The notes under the pieces were generated by a model. That model had not been told where the DNA came from. It did no database searches and was given only the letters and a program-made list of their open reading frames with translations. A stretch of DNA of 64,000 bases, taken from positions 434,001-498,000 of the forward strand of contig NZ_CP129963.1 in NCBI RefSeq assembly GCF_030503615.1. Reading direction: 5' to 3'. Source of the stretch: Sphingobacterium sp. BN32 (GTDB taxonomy: Bacteria; Bacteroidota; Bacteroidia; Sphingobacteriales; Sphingobacteriaceae). Shown here one piece after another: positions 17,661-27,335 of this stretch (positions are counted from its first letter, which is position 1; each line of letters starts with the position of its first letter). The translations under genes were made by a program, and so were the position numbers.

Positions 17661-18941
17661 ATGAGAAATATCTCATCCGTTTTGGGAAGACTTGCGAAGT
17701 CAATATCGATCAGTTTGGTATTGTTATTTGCCGTTACAACAACCTCGCAAGCACAGGATGCCGCGAATGGTGCTGCTCTCTTCAAATCGAACGCTTGTAA
17801 CTCTTGTCACGCTGTTGGTAAGAAAATTACAGGTCCAGATTTAAAGGGTTTATCTGAGCGTCGTGAAGAGGCTTGGATTGTTAAGTGGATTCATAATCCA
17901 CAAGGAATGGTTGATTCAGGAGATGAGCAAGCTGTTGCATTGAAGGCTGAGTACCCGACAATGATGGCTCCTTACGCTCATTTGTCGGAGACTGATATTA
18001 AGGATATCATCGCCTTTTTGAAAGCAGAGGAAGTTAAGTTAGCTGAGAAGGCTGCGAAAGCTCCAGCTGGTGGTGCTGCTGCTAGCAGTGATGCCAGTGG
18101 AATGATGATCATTGGCTTAGTTGCATTGTTCGTTGTTGCTGTTGCGGTAATCTTTGCTTTAAACCGTGTTACAAAAACTTTAGAGAAGGTAATTGCTGCT
18201 AACCAAGCGACAATTGCTGCTGCACAAGCTCAACATGAAGAGGCTGGCGAAAGCGGTTCTGCTAAGTTTGCGAAAGCATTCTTGAAGAACAAAAAGCTAG
18301 TGTTCTTTGTGGTGTTGATGGTTGTCGGTTTGTTAGGCGTTGCGGGTTGGAAAGCGATGTGGAACGTGGGTGTACATGAAGGTTATAAGCCAGTACAACC
18401 TATTAAGTTCTCTCACCAAATTCACGCGGGTGTTAACCAAATTGAGTGTCAATATTGTCACGGTGGTGCGTTCAAATCTAAGAATGCTTCGATTCCATCA
18501 GCAAACGTTTGTATGAACTGTCACAACACAGTAACTGCATCTGATCACTACGATGGCGAGATTTCACCAGAGATTTTGAAGATCTATCGTGCGGTTGATT
18601 TTGATCCAGAGACTAAGACTTACGGAAATAATCCTCGTCCTATCGAATGGGTTAGAATTCATAACTTACCTGACTTTGCATATTTCAACCACTCACAACA
18701 CGTAGTTGTTGCAGGTGTTGAGTGTCAAACATGTCACGGTCCGATCCAAGATATGGAAGAAGTTTATCAATATTCTCCTTTAACAATGAAATGGTGTGTT
18801 GACTGTCACAAAACGACAGAGGTAAATGCGGATAACGCATATTACGATCAATTGATCAAAGCACATGAGAAATTGAAAAAAGGAGAGAAGATGACTGCTG
18901 CAATGATCGGTGGATTAGAGTGTGGTAAGTGTCACTATTAA
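17661..18941 (+). CDS. actA: Alternative complex III subunit ActA, multiheme cytochrome c
   Basis: This is the periplasmic heme subunit of the quinol:cytochrome c oxidoreductase ACIII. It is 426 residues from ATG 17661 (a GTG three codons earlier is possible). A signal peptide ends TTTSQAQ. It is followed by a class-I cytochrome domain with CNSCH (about 45-140), a hydrophobic segment (MMIIGLVALFVVAVAVIFAL), a coiled linker, a second membrane segment, and a multiheme domain with CQYCH, CMNCH, CQTCH, CVDCH and CGKCH at the very end. That makes six CxxCH sites, whereas ActA is usually called pentaheme; the N-terminal domain supplies the extra one. It is first of six act genes, 41 bp before actB. 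Confidence 0.93.
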   Translation: MRNISSVLGRLAKSISISLVLLFAVTTTSQAQDAANGAALFKSNACNSCHAVGKKITGPDLKGLSERREEAWIVKWIHNPQGMVDSGDEQAVALKAEYPTMMAPYAHLSETDIKDIIAFLKAEEVKLAEKAAKAPAGGAAASSDASGMMIIGLVALFVVAVAVIFALNRVTKTLEKVIAANQATIAAAQAQHEEAGESGSAKFAKAFLKNKKLVFFVVLMVVGLLGVAGWKAMWNVGVHEGYKPVQPIKFSHQIHAGVNQIECQYCHGGAFKSKNASIPSANVCMNCHNTVTASDHYDGEISPEILKIYRAVDFDPETKTYGNNPRPIEWVRIHNLPDFAYFNHSQHVVVAGVECQTCHGPIQDMEEVYQYSPLTMKWCVDCHKTTEVNADNAYYDQLIKAHEKLKKGEKMTAAMIGGLECGKCHY

Positions 18942-18982
18942 TAGAGTTTAATTAGAAATACGGAATCTTATATATAGCTTAA

Positions 18983-21900
18983 ATGGAAAGCAATAAAAAA
19001 TATTGGAAAGGTTTAGAAGAGTTAAATCAGACTCCAGCTTTTGTAGAAGGAAGCAAAGGGGAGTTTGCTGAGCCTATTCCCGTAGAAGATGTGTTAAATG
19101 AAGCAGGTTTAAGTACAAAAACTCCACGTCGTGACTTTTTGAAGGCATTGGGCTTTGGGTTAGGTGCTGTAACTTTAGCGGCATGTAACCGTACGCCGAT
19201 TCATAAGGCTGTACCTTATGTAATCAAGCCGGAGGAGGTTACTCCAGGTATCCCTAACTTTTACGCATCATCCTTCAATGGTCAGAGTGTAATCGTTAGA
19301 ACTCGCGAGGGACGTCCAATCTCTTTAGAGGCTAATAAAAATTCAGTTGGCTTAAATCAAGGTACTGACGCGCAAACTGCAGCTTCTGTACTTGAATTAT
19401 ATGATATGTCCAAACTACAAAATCCGCAAATTGGCGGTAAGGATGTAGAATGGTCTCAGTTGGATAAAGCTGTTGTTGATGCTTTGAACAAAGCGCAAGG
19501 TGCTGGTAAGCAAATTACCATTGTTGCTAACACAGTAAATAGTCCTTCGACATTAGCTGCTATCGCTGCTTTAGCTGCGAAATACCCTTCAACTAACTTA
19601 GTTCAGGTTGATGCTGTTTCTTACAGCGGTATTATCGAAGCAAATAGAACAGCATTTGGTAAAGCAGTTATTCCTTCATACCACTTTGATAAAGCACAGG
19701 TTGTTGTTTCGGTAGCAGCTGACTTTTTAGGATCGTGGGTAGCAGGAGAAGAGCACACACAAGATTATATTAAAAACCGTGACCATAAATCGTTGAAAGG
19801 CGGAAAAATGTCACGTCATATTCAATTCGAATCAGGTCTATCGATGACAGGTTCGAATGCTGATGCGCGTGTTGCGATTAAGCCATCGGAAGAAGGCGCT
19901 GTTTTAATTTCGTTGTACAACGAGATTACAGGACAGTCTGTCTCTGGTGGTACAAATAATGCGAAAGCAAAAAAAGTAATTACTTTAGCTGCGAAAGAAT
20001 TAGTTGCTGCTAGAGGTGCTGCTTTAGTTGTTGCGGGATCAAATGATACTAACGTTCAATTGTTAGTAAATGCGATCAACTCGGCATTAGGCGCATACGG
20101 AGCGATTATCGATTTAGATAATTACTCAAAACAATATCAAGGTTCGGATGCTGCTTTCCAACAGTTCTTAACTGCTGCTAAAGCGGGTCAAGTTGGTGTT
20201 GCTTTCTTCTTAAATAGCAACCCAGTTTATGATTATTTCAAAGTTGATGATGTAAAGGCTGCGATCGCGAAAATCGATTATTCGGTATCTTTCGCGGATA
20301 GAGCAGACGAGACAGCATCGGAGCTGAAGGCAATTGCTCCTAACTGTACTTTCTTAGAAGCATGGGGTGACTCATCTGCGAAAGAAGGTTTATTTACGAT
20401 CGTTCAACCTACCATCAATCCTGTATTTAACACACGTCAAGCAGAACAGTCATTGTTAGTTTGGGCTGGTGTTAATAAGCCAATCCACGATTTCGTGAAA
20501 GAGTACTGGGAAGCTAATATCTTAGCAGGTACAGGAAAAACATGGAAAGACGTTTTACAACAAGGTTTCGTATTTAAAGGAACTACGACAGGATCATCAT
20601 ACAGCGCTGCTGTAGATGCAAATGCTGTAGCTGCGGCAATTGCGAACGATAGCAAACGCATCGCTGGTGGAGTAGAATTGAAATTATATGAGTCTACTAC
20701 ATTAAGAGACGGACGTTATGCAAATAACGCATACTTACAAGAGTTGCCAGATCCAGTTTCGAAAGTAACTTGGGATAACTATGCAGCTATCAACCCTCAG
20801 GATGCTGAAGAACTAGGTGTTAAAGAAACAGGAAAAGTGACTGTTGAAGCTAATGGTTACAAAGTAGATTTACCTGTTGTATTGCAACCTGGTCAAGCTA
20901 AAGGCACAGTTTCTATTGCTGTAGGTTATGGTCGTACGAAAGTTGGTAAAGCGGGTAATAACGTAGGTGTGAATGCTTATCCTTTCGCAAGTTTAGTGAA
21001 TGGTACAGTTCAATTTACAGCTAAAGCTACTGTTTCTAAAGCATCAGGAATCTACGAATTAGCACAAACGCAAACTCACCACACGATCGAAGGTCGTAAT
21101 ATCATTCGCGAAACTTCATTCGCTAAATACTTAAAAGATCCAAACTCAGAATCAGGCCGTTTTGCCGATACGCACCAAACTTATGACTTATGGAACAAGT
21201 TTGAGCAACCAGGTCACCGTTGGGTGATGGCAATCGACTTGAACGCTTGTACAGGTTGTGGGTCATGTATCGTAGCATGTAACGTTGAAAACAACATTCC
21301 AGTTGTTGGTCGTGACGAGGTTCGCCGTCGTCGTGAGATGCACTGGTTGCGTATTGACCGTTACTACACGATCAACAGTGGTGAAGCGAAGCTTACAAAA
21401 GAGAAAGAAATTGCGAAAGCAGACGGTTTGGATTACGAAGATGTAACTGTTGTTCATCAACCGATGTTGTGTCAACACTGTGAGCATGCTCCATGTGAGA
21501 CTGTATGTCCGGTACTAGCGACTGTTCACTCTTCAGAAGGTCTTAACCATATGGCTTACAACCGTTGTTTCGGTACTCGTTACTGTGCAAACAACTGTCC
21601 ATATAAAGTACGTCGTTTTAACTGGTTTAACTACTGGAATGATTCACGCTTTGACAACTACTTGAATAATGAATTTACACAATTAGTATTGAATCCAGAT
21701 GTAACGACACGTTCTCGTGGGGTTATGGAGAAATGTTCAATGTGTATCCAACGTATTCAAGCTGGTAAATTGAAAGCTAAGATCGAAAATCGTAAAGTTA
21801 AGGACGGAGATATTCAAATGGCTTGTCAAGCAGCATGTTCGGCAAATGCGATTATCTTTGGAGATGCTAACGATCCAGAATCAGAAGTTTCAAAAGCACT

Positions 21901-21994
21901 ACGTAACGAGCGTGTTTATTACGTACTAGAAGAAATCAACGTGCAACCAAATATTGGTTACATGACTAAGGTAAGAAACACATTTGAAGCGTAA
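18983..21994 (+). CDS. actB: Alternative complex III subunit ActB, molybdopterin-family/iron-sulfur fusion
   Basis: This 1003-residue protein carries a Tat-type motif TPRRDFLKALGFGLG (about 47-61) followed by AACNR. The large N-terminal part (about 70-720) resembles molybdopterin oxidoreductases; in ACIII it is known to lack the cofactor. The C-terminal part (about 740-1003) is a ferredoxin-like domain with cysteine groups CTGCGSCIVAC, CQHCEHAPCETVCP, CFGTRYCANNCP and CSMC with CQAAC, enough for three [4Fe-4S] and one [3Fe-4S] centre as known for the family. It transfers electrons from the quinol site toward the heme subunits. It lies 41 bp after actA and 27 bp before actC. Confidence 0.95.
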   Translation: MESNKKYWKGLEELNQTPAFVEGSKGEFAEPIPVEDVLNEAGLSTKTPRRDFLKALGFGLGAVTLAACNRTPIHKAVPYVIKPEEVTPGIPNFYASSFNGQSVIVRTREGRPISLEANKNSVGLNQGTDAQTAASVLELYDMSKLQNPQIGGKDVEWSQLDKAVVDALNKAQGAGKQITIVANTVNSPSTLAAIAALAAKYPSTNLVQVDAVSYSGIIEANRTAFGKAVIPSYHFDKAQVVVSVAADFLGSWVAGEEHTQDYIKNRDHKSLKGGKMSRHIQFESGLSMTGSNADARVAIKPSEEGAVLISLYNEITGQSVSGGTNNAKAKKVITLAAKELVAARGAALVVAGSNDTNVQLLVNAINSALGAYGAIIDLDNYSKQYQGSDAAFQQFLTAAKAGQVGVAFFLNSNPVYDYFKVDDVKAAIAKIDYSVSFADRADETASELKAIAPNCTFLEAWGDSSAKEGLFTIVQPTINPVFNTRQAEQSLLVWAGVNKPIHDFVKEYWEANILAGTGKTWKDVLQQGFVFKGTTTGSSYSAAVDANAVAAAIANDSKRIAGGVELKLYESTTLRDGRYANNAYLQELPDPVSKVTWDNYAAINPQDAEELGVKETGKVTVEANGYKVDLPVVLQPGQAKGTVSIAVGYGRTKVGKAGNNVGVNAYPFASLVNGTVQFTAKATVSKASGIYELAQTQTHHTIEGRNIIRETSFAKYLKDPNSESGRFADTHQTYDLWNKFEQPGHRWVMAIDLNACTGCGSCIVACNVENNIPVVGRDEVRRRREMHWLRIDRYYTINSGEAKLTKEKEIAKADGLDYEDVTVVHQPMLCQHCEHAPCETVCPVLATVHSSEGLNHMAYNRCFGTRYCANNCPYKVRRFNWFNYWNDSRFDNYLNNEFTQLVLNPDVTTRSRGVMEKCSMCIQRIQAGKLKAKIENRKVKDGDIQMACQAACSANAIIFGDANDPESEVSKALRNERVYYVLEEINVQPNIGYMTKVRNTFEA

Positions 21995-22021
21995 TTTATT
22001 CAATACTGAAATAAAATAACT

Positions 22022-23503
22022 ATGTCATCGCATAACGAATCAATATTAAGAGAACCATTAGTAACCGGCAAGAATATCACGTATGCAAAAGTTACAGATG
22101 ATATCTTGCTACCGGTTGAAAATAAACCGAACAAAGCTTGGTGGATTGGCTTTACAGTAGCTGTCCTTGGAGCAATGTTATGGGTAGTAAGTGTTGGATA
22201 CACTTTCTGGACAGGTATCGGCGCCTGGGGTTTGAACAAAACCGTAGGTTGGGCTTGGGATATCACCGACTTCGTATGGTGGGTGGGTATTGGTCACGCC
22301 GGAACCCTGATTTCCGCAGTACTATTACTTTTCCGTCAAAACTGGCGTAACTCCATTAACCGCTCGGCAGAGGCGATGACAATCTTTGCCGTGATCTGTG
22401 CCGCAACTTACGTTGTTGCTCACATGGGACGCCCTTGGTTAGCATACTGGATTTTCCCATTGCCAAACCAATTCGGATCTTTATGGGTAAACTTTAACTC
22501 ACCATTGGTATGGGACGCATTTGCGATCTCTACATACTTCACAGTTTCCTTAGTGTTCTGGTACTGTGGTTTATTACCGGATATCGCGTCAGTTCGTGAC
22601 CGTGCTTCTGGTTTAAAACGTAGAATTTATTCAATCCTTTCTTTTGGATGGAATGGTTCAGTAAAGACATGGCAGCGTTTTGAGATCGTTTCATTGATCT
22701 TAGCTGGTATCTCTACACCTCTTGTACTTTCAGTACACACCATCGTATCCATGGACTTTGCAACTTCGGTAATTCCAGGATGGCACACCACGATCTTCCC
22801 TCCATACTTCGTTGCTGGAGCGATTTTCTCAGGTTTCGCGATGGTACAAACTTTATTGTTAATCCTTCGTAAGGTAATGAACTTTGAGGACTACATCACG
22901 ATGTTCCACATTGAAGCGATGAATAAAATCATCATGACAACAGGATCTATCGTAGGTATTGCATACTTAACAGAGTTATTTATTGCATGGTACTCAGGTT
23001 CTGAATATGAAATGTATGCATTCGCAAACCGTGTTGCTGGTCCTTATGCTTGGGCTTACTGGGCGATGATGACTTGTAACGTGATTTCACCACAATTATT
23101 CTGGTTCAAGAAAATCAGAACAAGTATTCCAATCTCTTGGGTATTATCTATTGTGGTAAACATCGGTATGTGGTTTGAGCGTTTCGTAATTATCGTTACT
23201 TCCTTACACCGTGACTACCTTCCATCATCATGGGCAATGTTCTACCCAACTTGGGTTGATGTGGGTATTTTCGTAGGATCAATTGGTTTATTCTTCACTT
23301 TATTCTTGTTGTTCCTTCGTTTCTTACCAGGTATTGCTATCGCAGAGGTTAAGTTGTTGTTGAAGAGCGCGAGTTTACAACAGAAAACTAAACTTGTTCA
23401 AGAAGGTGCATTCCCTGAGGATCAAGTTGAGTTCTTCAGAAACTCTTTGGAGAAATACGATACAGTTACAGAAGAGGATATTAAAGAATTACGTAAAAAA
23501 TAG
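22022..23503 (+). CDS. actC: Alternative complex III subunit ActC, NrfD/PsrC-like membrane protein
   Basis: This 493-residue polytopic membrane protein has about ten hydrophobic helices. Family-typical segments are [42 protein letters not shown] and [22 protein letters not shown]. NrfD-type subunits bind menaquinol at the periplasmic side and hand electrons to the iron-sulfur subunit (ActB). The carboxyl tail is soluble and charged (ending [12 protein letters not shown]). It is 5 bp from actD, in tight operon order. ActC and ActF are the paired NrfD-like subunits of the complex. Confidence 0.95.
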   Translation: MSSHNESILREPLVTGKNITYAKVTDDILLPVENKPNKAWWIGFTVAVLGAMLWVVSVGYTFWTGIGAWGLNKTVGWAWDITDFVWWVGIGHAGTLISAVLLLFRQNWRNSINRSAEAMTIFAVICAATYVVAHMGRPWLAYWIFPLPNQFGSLWVNFNSPLVWDAFAISTYFTVSLVFWYCGLLPDIASVRDRASGLKRRIYSILSFGWNGSVKTWQRFEIVSLILAGISTPLVLSVHTIVSMDFATSVIPGWHTTIFPPYFVAGAIFSGFAMVQTLLLILRKVMNFEDYITMFHIEAMNKIIMTTGSIVGIAYLTELFIAWYSGSEYEMYAFANRVAGPYAWAYWAMMTCNVISPQLFWFKKIRTSIPISWVLSIVVNIGMWFERFVIIVTSLHRDYLPSSWAMFYPTWVDVGIFVGSIGLFFTLFLLFLRFLPGIAIAEVKLLLKSASLQQKTKLVQEGAFPEDQVEFFRNSLEKYDTVTEEDIKELRKK

Positions 23504-23508
23504 TAGCA

Positions 23509-24045
23509 ATGAGCAATACAAAATATATACTAGGTAGTTTTGCGGATCCTGATGAAATGATGCACGGGATTGACAAGTTGCAAGCAAATAACATTAGCAT
23601 TTATGATTGTTTTACACCAATGCCGATTCACGGTATTGAAGCTAAATTAGGCGTAAAACCATCACGTTTACCGATTGCTGCATTTTTATTCGGTGCAACA
23701 GGTACAATTTTAGGTTTCAGTTTATTGTTTTACACAATGGCTTACGACTGGCCGATGAACATTGGTGGTAAACCATCATTGCCATTGCCAAACTTTGTTC
23801 CGGTTACATTTGAGGTTACAATCTTAATCTGTGCGCTAGGAATGGTTGCTACATTCTTCTATCGCAATCACTTATTCCCAGGACGTGCTCCACGTGTGAT
23901 GGATCTTCGTGCAACGGATGACAGATTTATTATTGCAGTTGATGCTCGTGAAAATACTGATCATGCGTTGATCGATAGTCTATTGAAAGAAGCAGGAGCA
24001 GTAGAAGTTAAATACAATGAAAGAAAATATGTTAGCTATGAATAA
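23509..24045 (+). CDS. actD: Alternative complex III subunit ActD (DUF3341)
   Basis: This 178-residue protein begins [20 protein letters not shown], the start of DUF3341/ActD proteins, which have a ferredoxin-like cytoplasmic part. Two transmembrane helices follow (about residues 60-82, [20 protein letters not shown]; and about 100-122). The tail carries [10 protein letters not shown]. ActD is a structural subunit without cofactors. It is translationally linked to actE: the actE ATG at 24038 overlaps its last codons. Confidence 0.93.
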   Translation: MSNTKYILGSFADPDEMMHGIDKLQANNISIYDCFTPMPIHGIEAKLGVKPSRLPIAAFLFGATGTILGFSLLFYTMAYDWPMNIGGKPSLPLPNFVPVTFEVTILICALGMVATFFYRNHLFPGRAPRVMDLRATDDRFIIAVDARENTDHALIDSLLKEAGAVEVKYNERKYVSYE

Positions 24046-24667
24046 GAAGAATTTTCTTGGAACTGTATGTGTTGCTGCTGCTTTAGCTGCAGTAGTTTCT
24101 GCCTGCGGAGATGGTACGACACGCAGTACAGGCTTAGAATTCTCGAGAAATATGTATGATCCAATTGCATTCAATCCGGATCAGCCAAATGATAATTTTA
24201 AAAATAAGCAGACAGCGCAATTACCTCCGGCGAGTACTACGCCAATAGGTTTCGAGCGTTTTGATTATCCGAATACAGTTGAAGGGTATGAGTTAGCTGG
24301 AGCAGAGGTTAAAAACCCTTTGTTAGTTACTCAAGCGCATTTAGCTGAAGGGGAGACCTTGTTTTTAACTTACTGTGCTGTTTGTCATGGTAAGGATGGA
24401 GCAGGAGATGGCCCTATTACTAAAGATAGATCAGTTACTGATTCTAGAGGTACTAGAGCGTTAGAGAATTTCCCTCCGCCGCCATCATACCATCAGTCTG
24501 CTGGAGTTCCATCTTCAAGAGGTGGCAAAATGTCAGAATTAACGGACGGTAAGATTTACCACACCATTACTTATGGTTATAACTCAATGGGAGCACATGC
24601 TTCACAATTGACACCAGAAGAGCGTTGGAAAGTGGTTATGTACGTTCATGAATTACAAAAAAAATAA
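24038..24667 (+). CDS. actE: Alternative complex III subunit ActE, monoheme cytochrome c lipoprotein
   Basis: From ATG 24038 this is a 209-residue lipoprotein with signal [20 protein letters not shown] and lipobox SAC. An ATG at 24017 would add seven residues ahead of the signal and seems less likely. One heme site is present, CAVCH (in [18 protein letters not shown]); the axial methionine is probably in [10 protein letters not shown]. ActE is the cytochrome that passes electrons from ACIII to the oxidase. It overlaps actD by 8 bp and is 18 bp from actF. Confidence 0.92.
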   Translation: MNKKNFLGTVCVAAALAAVVSACGDGTTRSTGLEFSRNMYDPIAFNPDQPNDNFKNKQTAQLPPASTTPIGFERFDYPNTVEGYELAGAEVKNPLLVTQAHLAEGETLFLTYCAVCHGKDGAGDGPITKDRSVTDSRGTRALENFPPPPSYHQSAGVPSSRGGKMSELTDGKIYHTITYGYNSMGAHASQLTPEERWKVVMYVHELQKK

Positions 24668-24685
24668 TTAACATCGATATTATAA

Positions 24686-25921
24686 ATGGGAACTCACAAT
24701 CATCATCACGATTATAATTTCAGCGAGCAATTTCAATTCGCCGGCATCGCTAAGGTGTTGAGCTTGGTTGCGATCGTTGTAGGAATTGCCGCAATTGCAC
24801 TTGGCTTACTTTCCAGTGACCACATCATGGTTGAGCGTACATATGCCAATTTATTATTGATGGGCTATTATTTTACGTGTGTATGTGCAGCCGGAGCATT
24901 CTTCGTTGCATTGCAATTAGTAACTCAATCAGGCTGGTCTGCTGGATTAATTCGTATCCCTCAGGCAATGGCTAGTATTTTACCTATCGCTTCAATCCTA
25001 TTATTAGTGATTGTAGCTTTGGGACTAACTACACATAACCTTTATCATCACTGGCATGCAGATGGATTAACAGATCCTAGCAGCCCTAACTATGATAAGT
25101 TAGTTGCCGGTAAAGCAGCTTTCTTGAATGTTCCTGGATTTTTGATCCGTCAGATCATCTTCATGGGAAGCTACAGTATTTTCGCCTTCATCTTAGCTAA
25201 ACTTTCATACAACGAAGATTTACAAGGTGGGTTAAATTCTTACAAAAAAGGATTTAAGTTATCGGCTATCTTCTTAGTAATTTTCGGTTTCACTACACCA
25301 ATTTGGTCTTTTGACACGATCATGTCTTTAGAGGCTCACTGGTTCTCGACCATGTTCGGTTGGTATAATTTCGCAGCAATGTGGGTAAGTGGAATCGCTG
25401 CTATCGTTATCATCCTTGTTTTGGTTAAGAAGGCAGGTTACATGGCATGGGTTAATGAAAATCACTTACACGATTTAGGTAAGTTAATGTTCGGTTTCTC
25501 TATCTTTTGGTGTTACGTTTGGTTTGCTCAGTTCATGTTGATTTGGTATTCGAATATTCCTGAAGAGACAGTTTATTTCTATAAACGTTGGGAACCTGAG
25601 TACAAACCTTGGTTTTGGTTGAGCATTATTATTAACTTTGTGGCGCCATTATTATTATTGGTGGATAGAGATGCTAAGCGTAAAGGTAATGTGATGTTGT
25701 TCGTAGCGATCATGTTGTTATGTGGTCACTGGTTAGATTACTACATTATGATTATGCCTGGTACAGTTGAATCACACAGAGGATTTGGTTTTGTAGAGAT
25801 TGGTACTGCTATTGGATTTGTTGGATTGTTTACTTTCTTAGTGATGTCTAAATTGAGTAAGCATGCATTAGCTCCGAAGCATCATCCGCTTCTTGATGAA
25901 AGTTTACATCATCAGATTTAA
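24686..25921 (+). CDS. actF: Alternative complex III subunit ActF, NrfD-like membrane protein
   Basis: This 411-residue membrane protein has about ten hydrophobic helices and a His-rich start (GTHNHHHDYNFSEQFQF). Recognisable segments include HWFSTMFGWYNFAAMWVSGIA, SIFWCYVWFAQFMLIWYSNIPEETVYF and GHWLDYYIMIMPGT. It is the second NrfD-like subunit of ACIII, thought to have a structural or proton-conducting role beside ActC. It is the last act gene, with coxB starting 43 bp later, in the order seen where ACIII and the oxidase form a supercomplex. Confidence 0.94.
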   Translation: MGTHNHHHDYNFSEQFQFAGIAKVLSLVAIVVGIAAIALGLLSSDHIMVERTYANLLLMGYYFTCVCAAGAFFVALQLVTQSGWSAGLIRIPQAMASILPIASILLLVIVALGLTTHNLYHHWHADGLTDPSSPNYDKLVAGKAAFLNVPGFLIRQIIFMGSYSIFAFILAKLSYNEDLQGGLNSYKKGFKLSAIFLVIFGFTTPIWSFDTIMSLEAHWFSTMFGWYNFAAMWVSGIAAIVIILVLVKKAGYMAWVNENHLHDLGKLMFGFSIFWCYVWFAQFMLIWYSNIPEETVYFYKRWEPEYKPWFWLSIIINFVAPLLLLVDRDAKRKGNVMLFVAIMLLCGHWLDYYIMIMPGTVESHRGFGFVEIGTAIGFVGLFTFLVMSKLSKHALAPKHHPLLDESLHHQI

Positions 25922-25964
25922 TAAAAGATAAAGTTGGGATAACGTTCAAACGTCTTATAAAAAA

Positions 25965-27308
25965 ATGAAGTTTACATTAAATAACAGATTCAAGTCCTTA
26001 ATTGGAGGTTTATTAGCGATCAACTTGATGTTGGCTACGCCTCTATTTGCTTCCATTCAGGACACGGCTACCGTTGCTACACAAACTGAGCAAGCAGCTG
26101 TAGCTGCTCCGGCAGACTCTGCGGCAACTGCAGTTGTAGATTCGGCGGCAGCTCCGGCGGCGACTGATTCAACGACTGTAGCAGCAGCATCTAGTTCTTC
26201 ATCGTCTAGCTCTGCGGCAGCAGCTCCACAAGAAGAAAAGAAAATTGATCCACAGGTTTACAAAAACTTGTTGTATTATGTTTTCATTTTATTAATTGCC
26301 TGTGCGGTTGTAGGGGTAGTTTTTAAAGTACTTTCCATTTATTCATTGACAAAGAAGGTTAATGGTAAATACAATCCATTAGCAAACAATACTTTACAAG
26401 CGGTTTTACTGTTTGTTTTCCTGATCGCCTTTTTAGCATTTACCTATTACTCATATGCAGTATGGGGAAGCTGGGCATGGAGAGAGGCAGTAACGGAACA
26501 CGGTAAGGATATTGATAGAATGTTCATTATTACGACAGTTATTATTACGATCGTTTTAGTGTTAGTTCACATCTTATTATTGACATTCAGCTTAATCTAT
26601 AGGATGCGTGCGAAACGTACGGCGTATTACTATCCGCACAATGATGCTATCGAAAGATTATGGACAATTGTTCCTGCTGTTGTTTTAACCATCTTAGTAT
26701 TATTCGGTTTCTTCACTTGGAGATCAATTACGAATATTCCTGAGGATCTTAAGAAATCAGCTTTACAAGTTGAGGTTTTAGGAGAGCAATTCCAATGGAC
26801 AGTTCGTTATCCAGGTAATGACGGTGTAATTGGTAAACGTAATTATAAATTGACGACTCCAACGAACTCTTATGGTATTGATTTCAATGATAAAAGTTCT
26901 TGGGATGATGTTAAAGGTGATGAAATCGTAATTCCGGTAAATAAGCCTGTTCGTTTCCACATCTTGTCAAAAGATATCATTCACTCTTTCTATATTCCTG
27001 ATTTCCGTGTACAAATTAATGCGGTTCCAGGTATGACGAATTACTTCCAATTTACTCCAACGGTAACTACAGAAGAGATGCGTGATCGTCAGAATGATCC
27101 AGCTTACGACTATTATATGTTGTGTGCTAAGATCTGTGGAAGTAGCCATTATAACATGAAGAAAAAGGTTATCGTGGTTTCTGAAGCAGAATATAAAGAA
27201 TGGTTAAGCAAACAAGCTAAGTTCTTTACAGAAGATCTTCAAAAAGAATTCGCACAAAAAGAAGACAATACAATTAAGGAGAGCCGTATTGCAGCTTCAT
27301 TAAATTAA
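25965..27308 (+). CDS. coxB: Cytochrome c oxidase subunit II
   Basis: This 447-residue protein has an N-terminal signal segment and a long low-complexity Ala/Ser/Thr/Val-rich linker (about 35-90, including eight serines in a row). Three hydrophobic segments follow (about 103-125, 143-167 and the pair from 185), then the cupredoxin domain. The CuA site is present as HSFYIPDFRVQ and CAKICGSSHYNMK (C-x3-C-x3-H-x2-M). No cytochrome c domain is fused at the C-terminus, so this is an aa3 rather than caa3 arrangement, and electrons must come from a separate cytochrome such as ActE. It is 27 bp from coxA. Confidence 0.95.
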   Translation: MKFTLNNRFKSLIGGLLAINLMLATPLFASIQDTATVATQTEQAAVAAPADSAATAVVDSAAAPAATDSTTVAAASSSSSSSSAAAAPQEEKKIDPQVYKNLLYYVFILLIACAVVGVVFKVLSIYSLTKKVNGKYNPLANNTLQAVLLFVFLIAFLAFTYYSYAVWGSWAWREAVTEHGKDIDRMFIITTVIITIVLVLVHILLLTFSLIYRMRAKRTAYYYPHNDAIERLWTIVPAVVLTILVLFGFFTWRSITNIPEDLKKSALQVEVLGEQFQWTVRYPGNDGVIGKRNYKLTTPTNSYGIDFNDKSSWDDVKGDEIVIPVNKPVRFHILSKDIIHSFYIPDFRVQINAVPGMTNYFQFTPTVTTEEMRDRQNDPAYDYYMLCAKICGSSHYNMKKKVIVVSEAEYKEWLSKQAKFFTEDLQKEFAQKEDNTIKESRIAASLN

Positions 27309-27335
27309 TAGAACAGAGAGAATTTATATTAGAAT

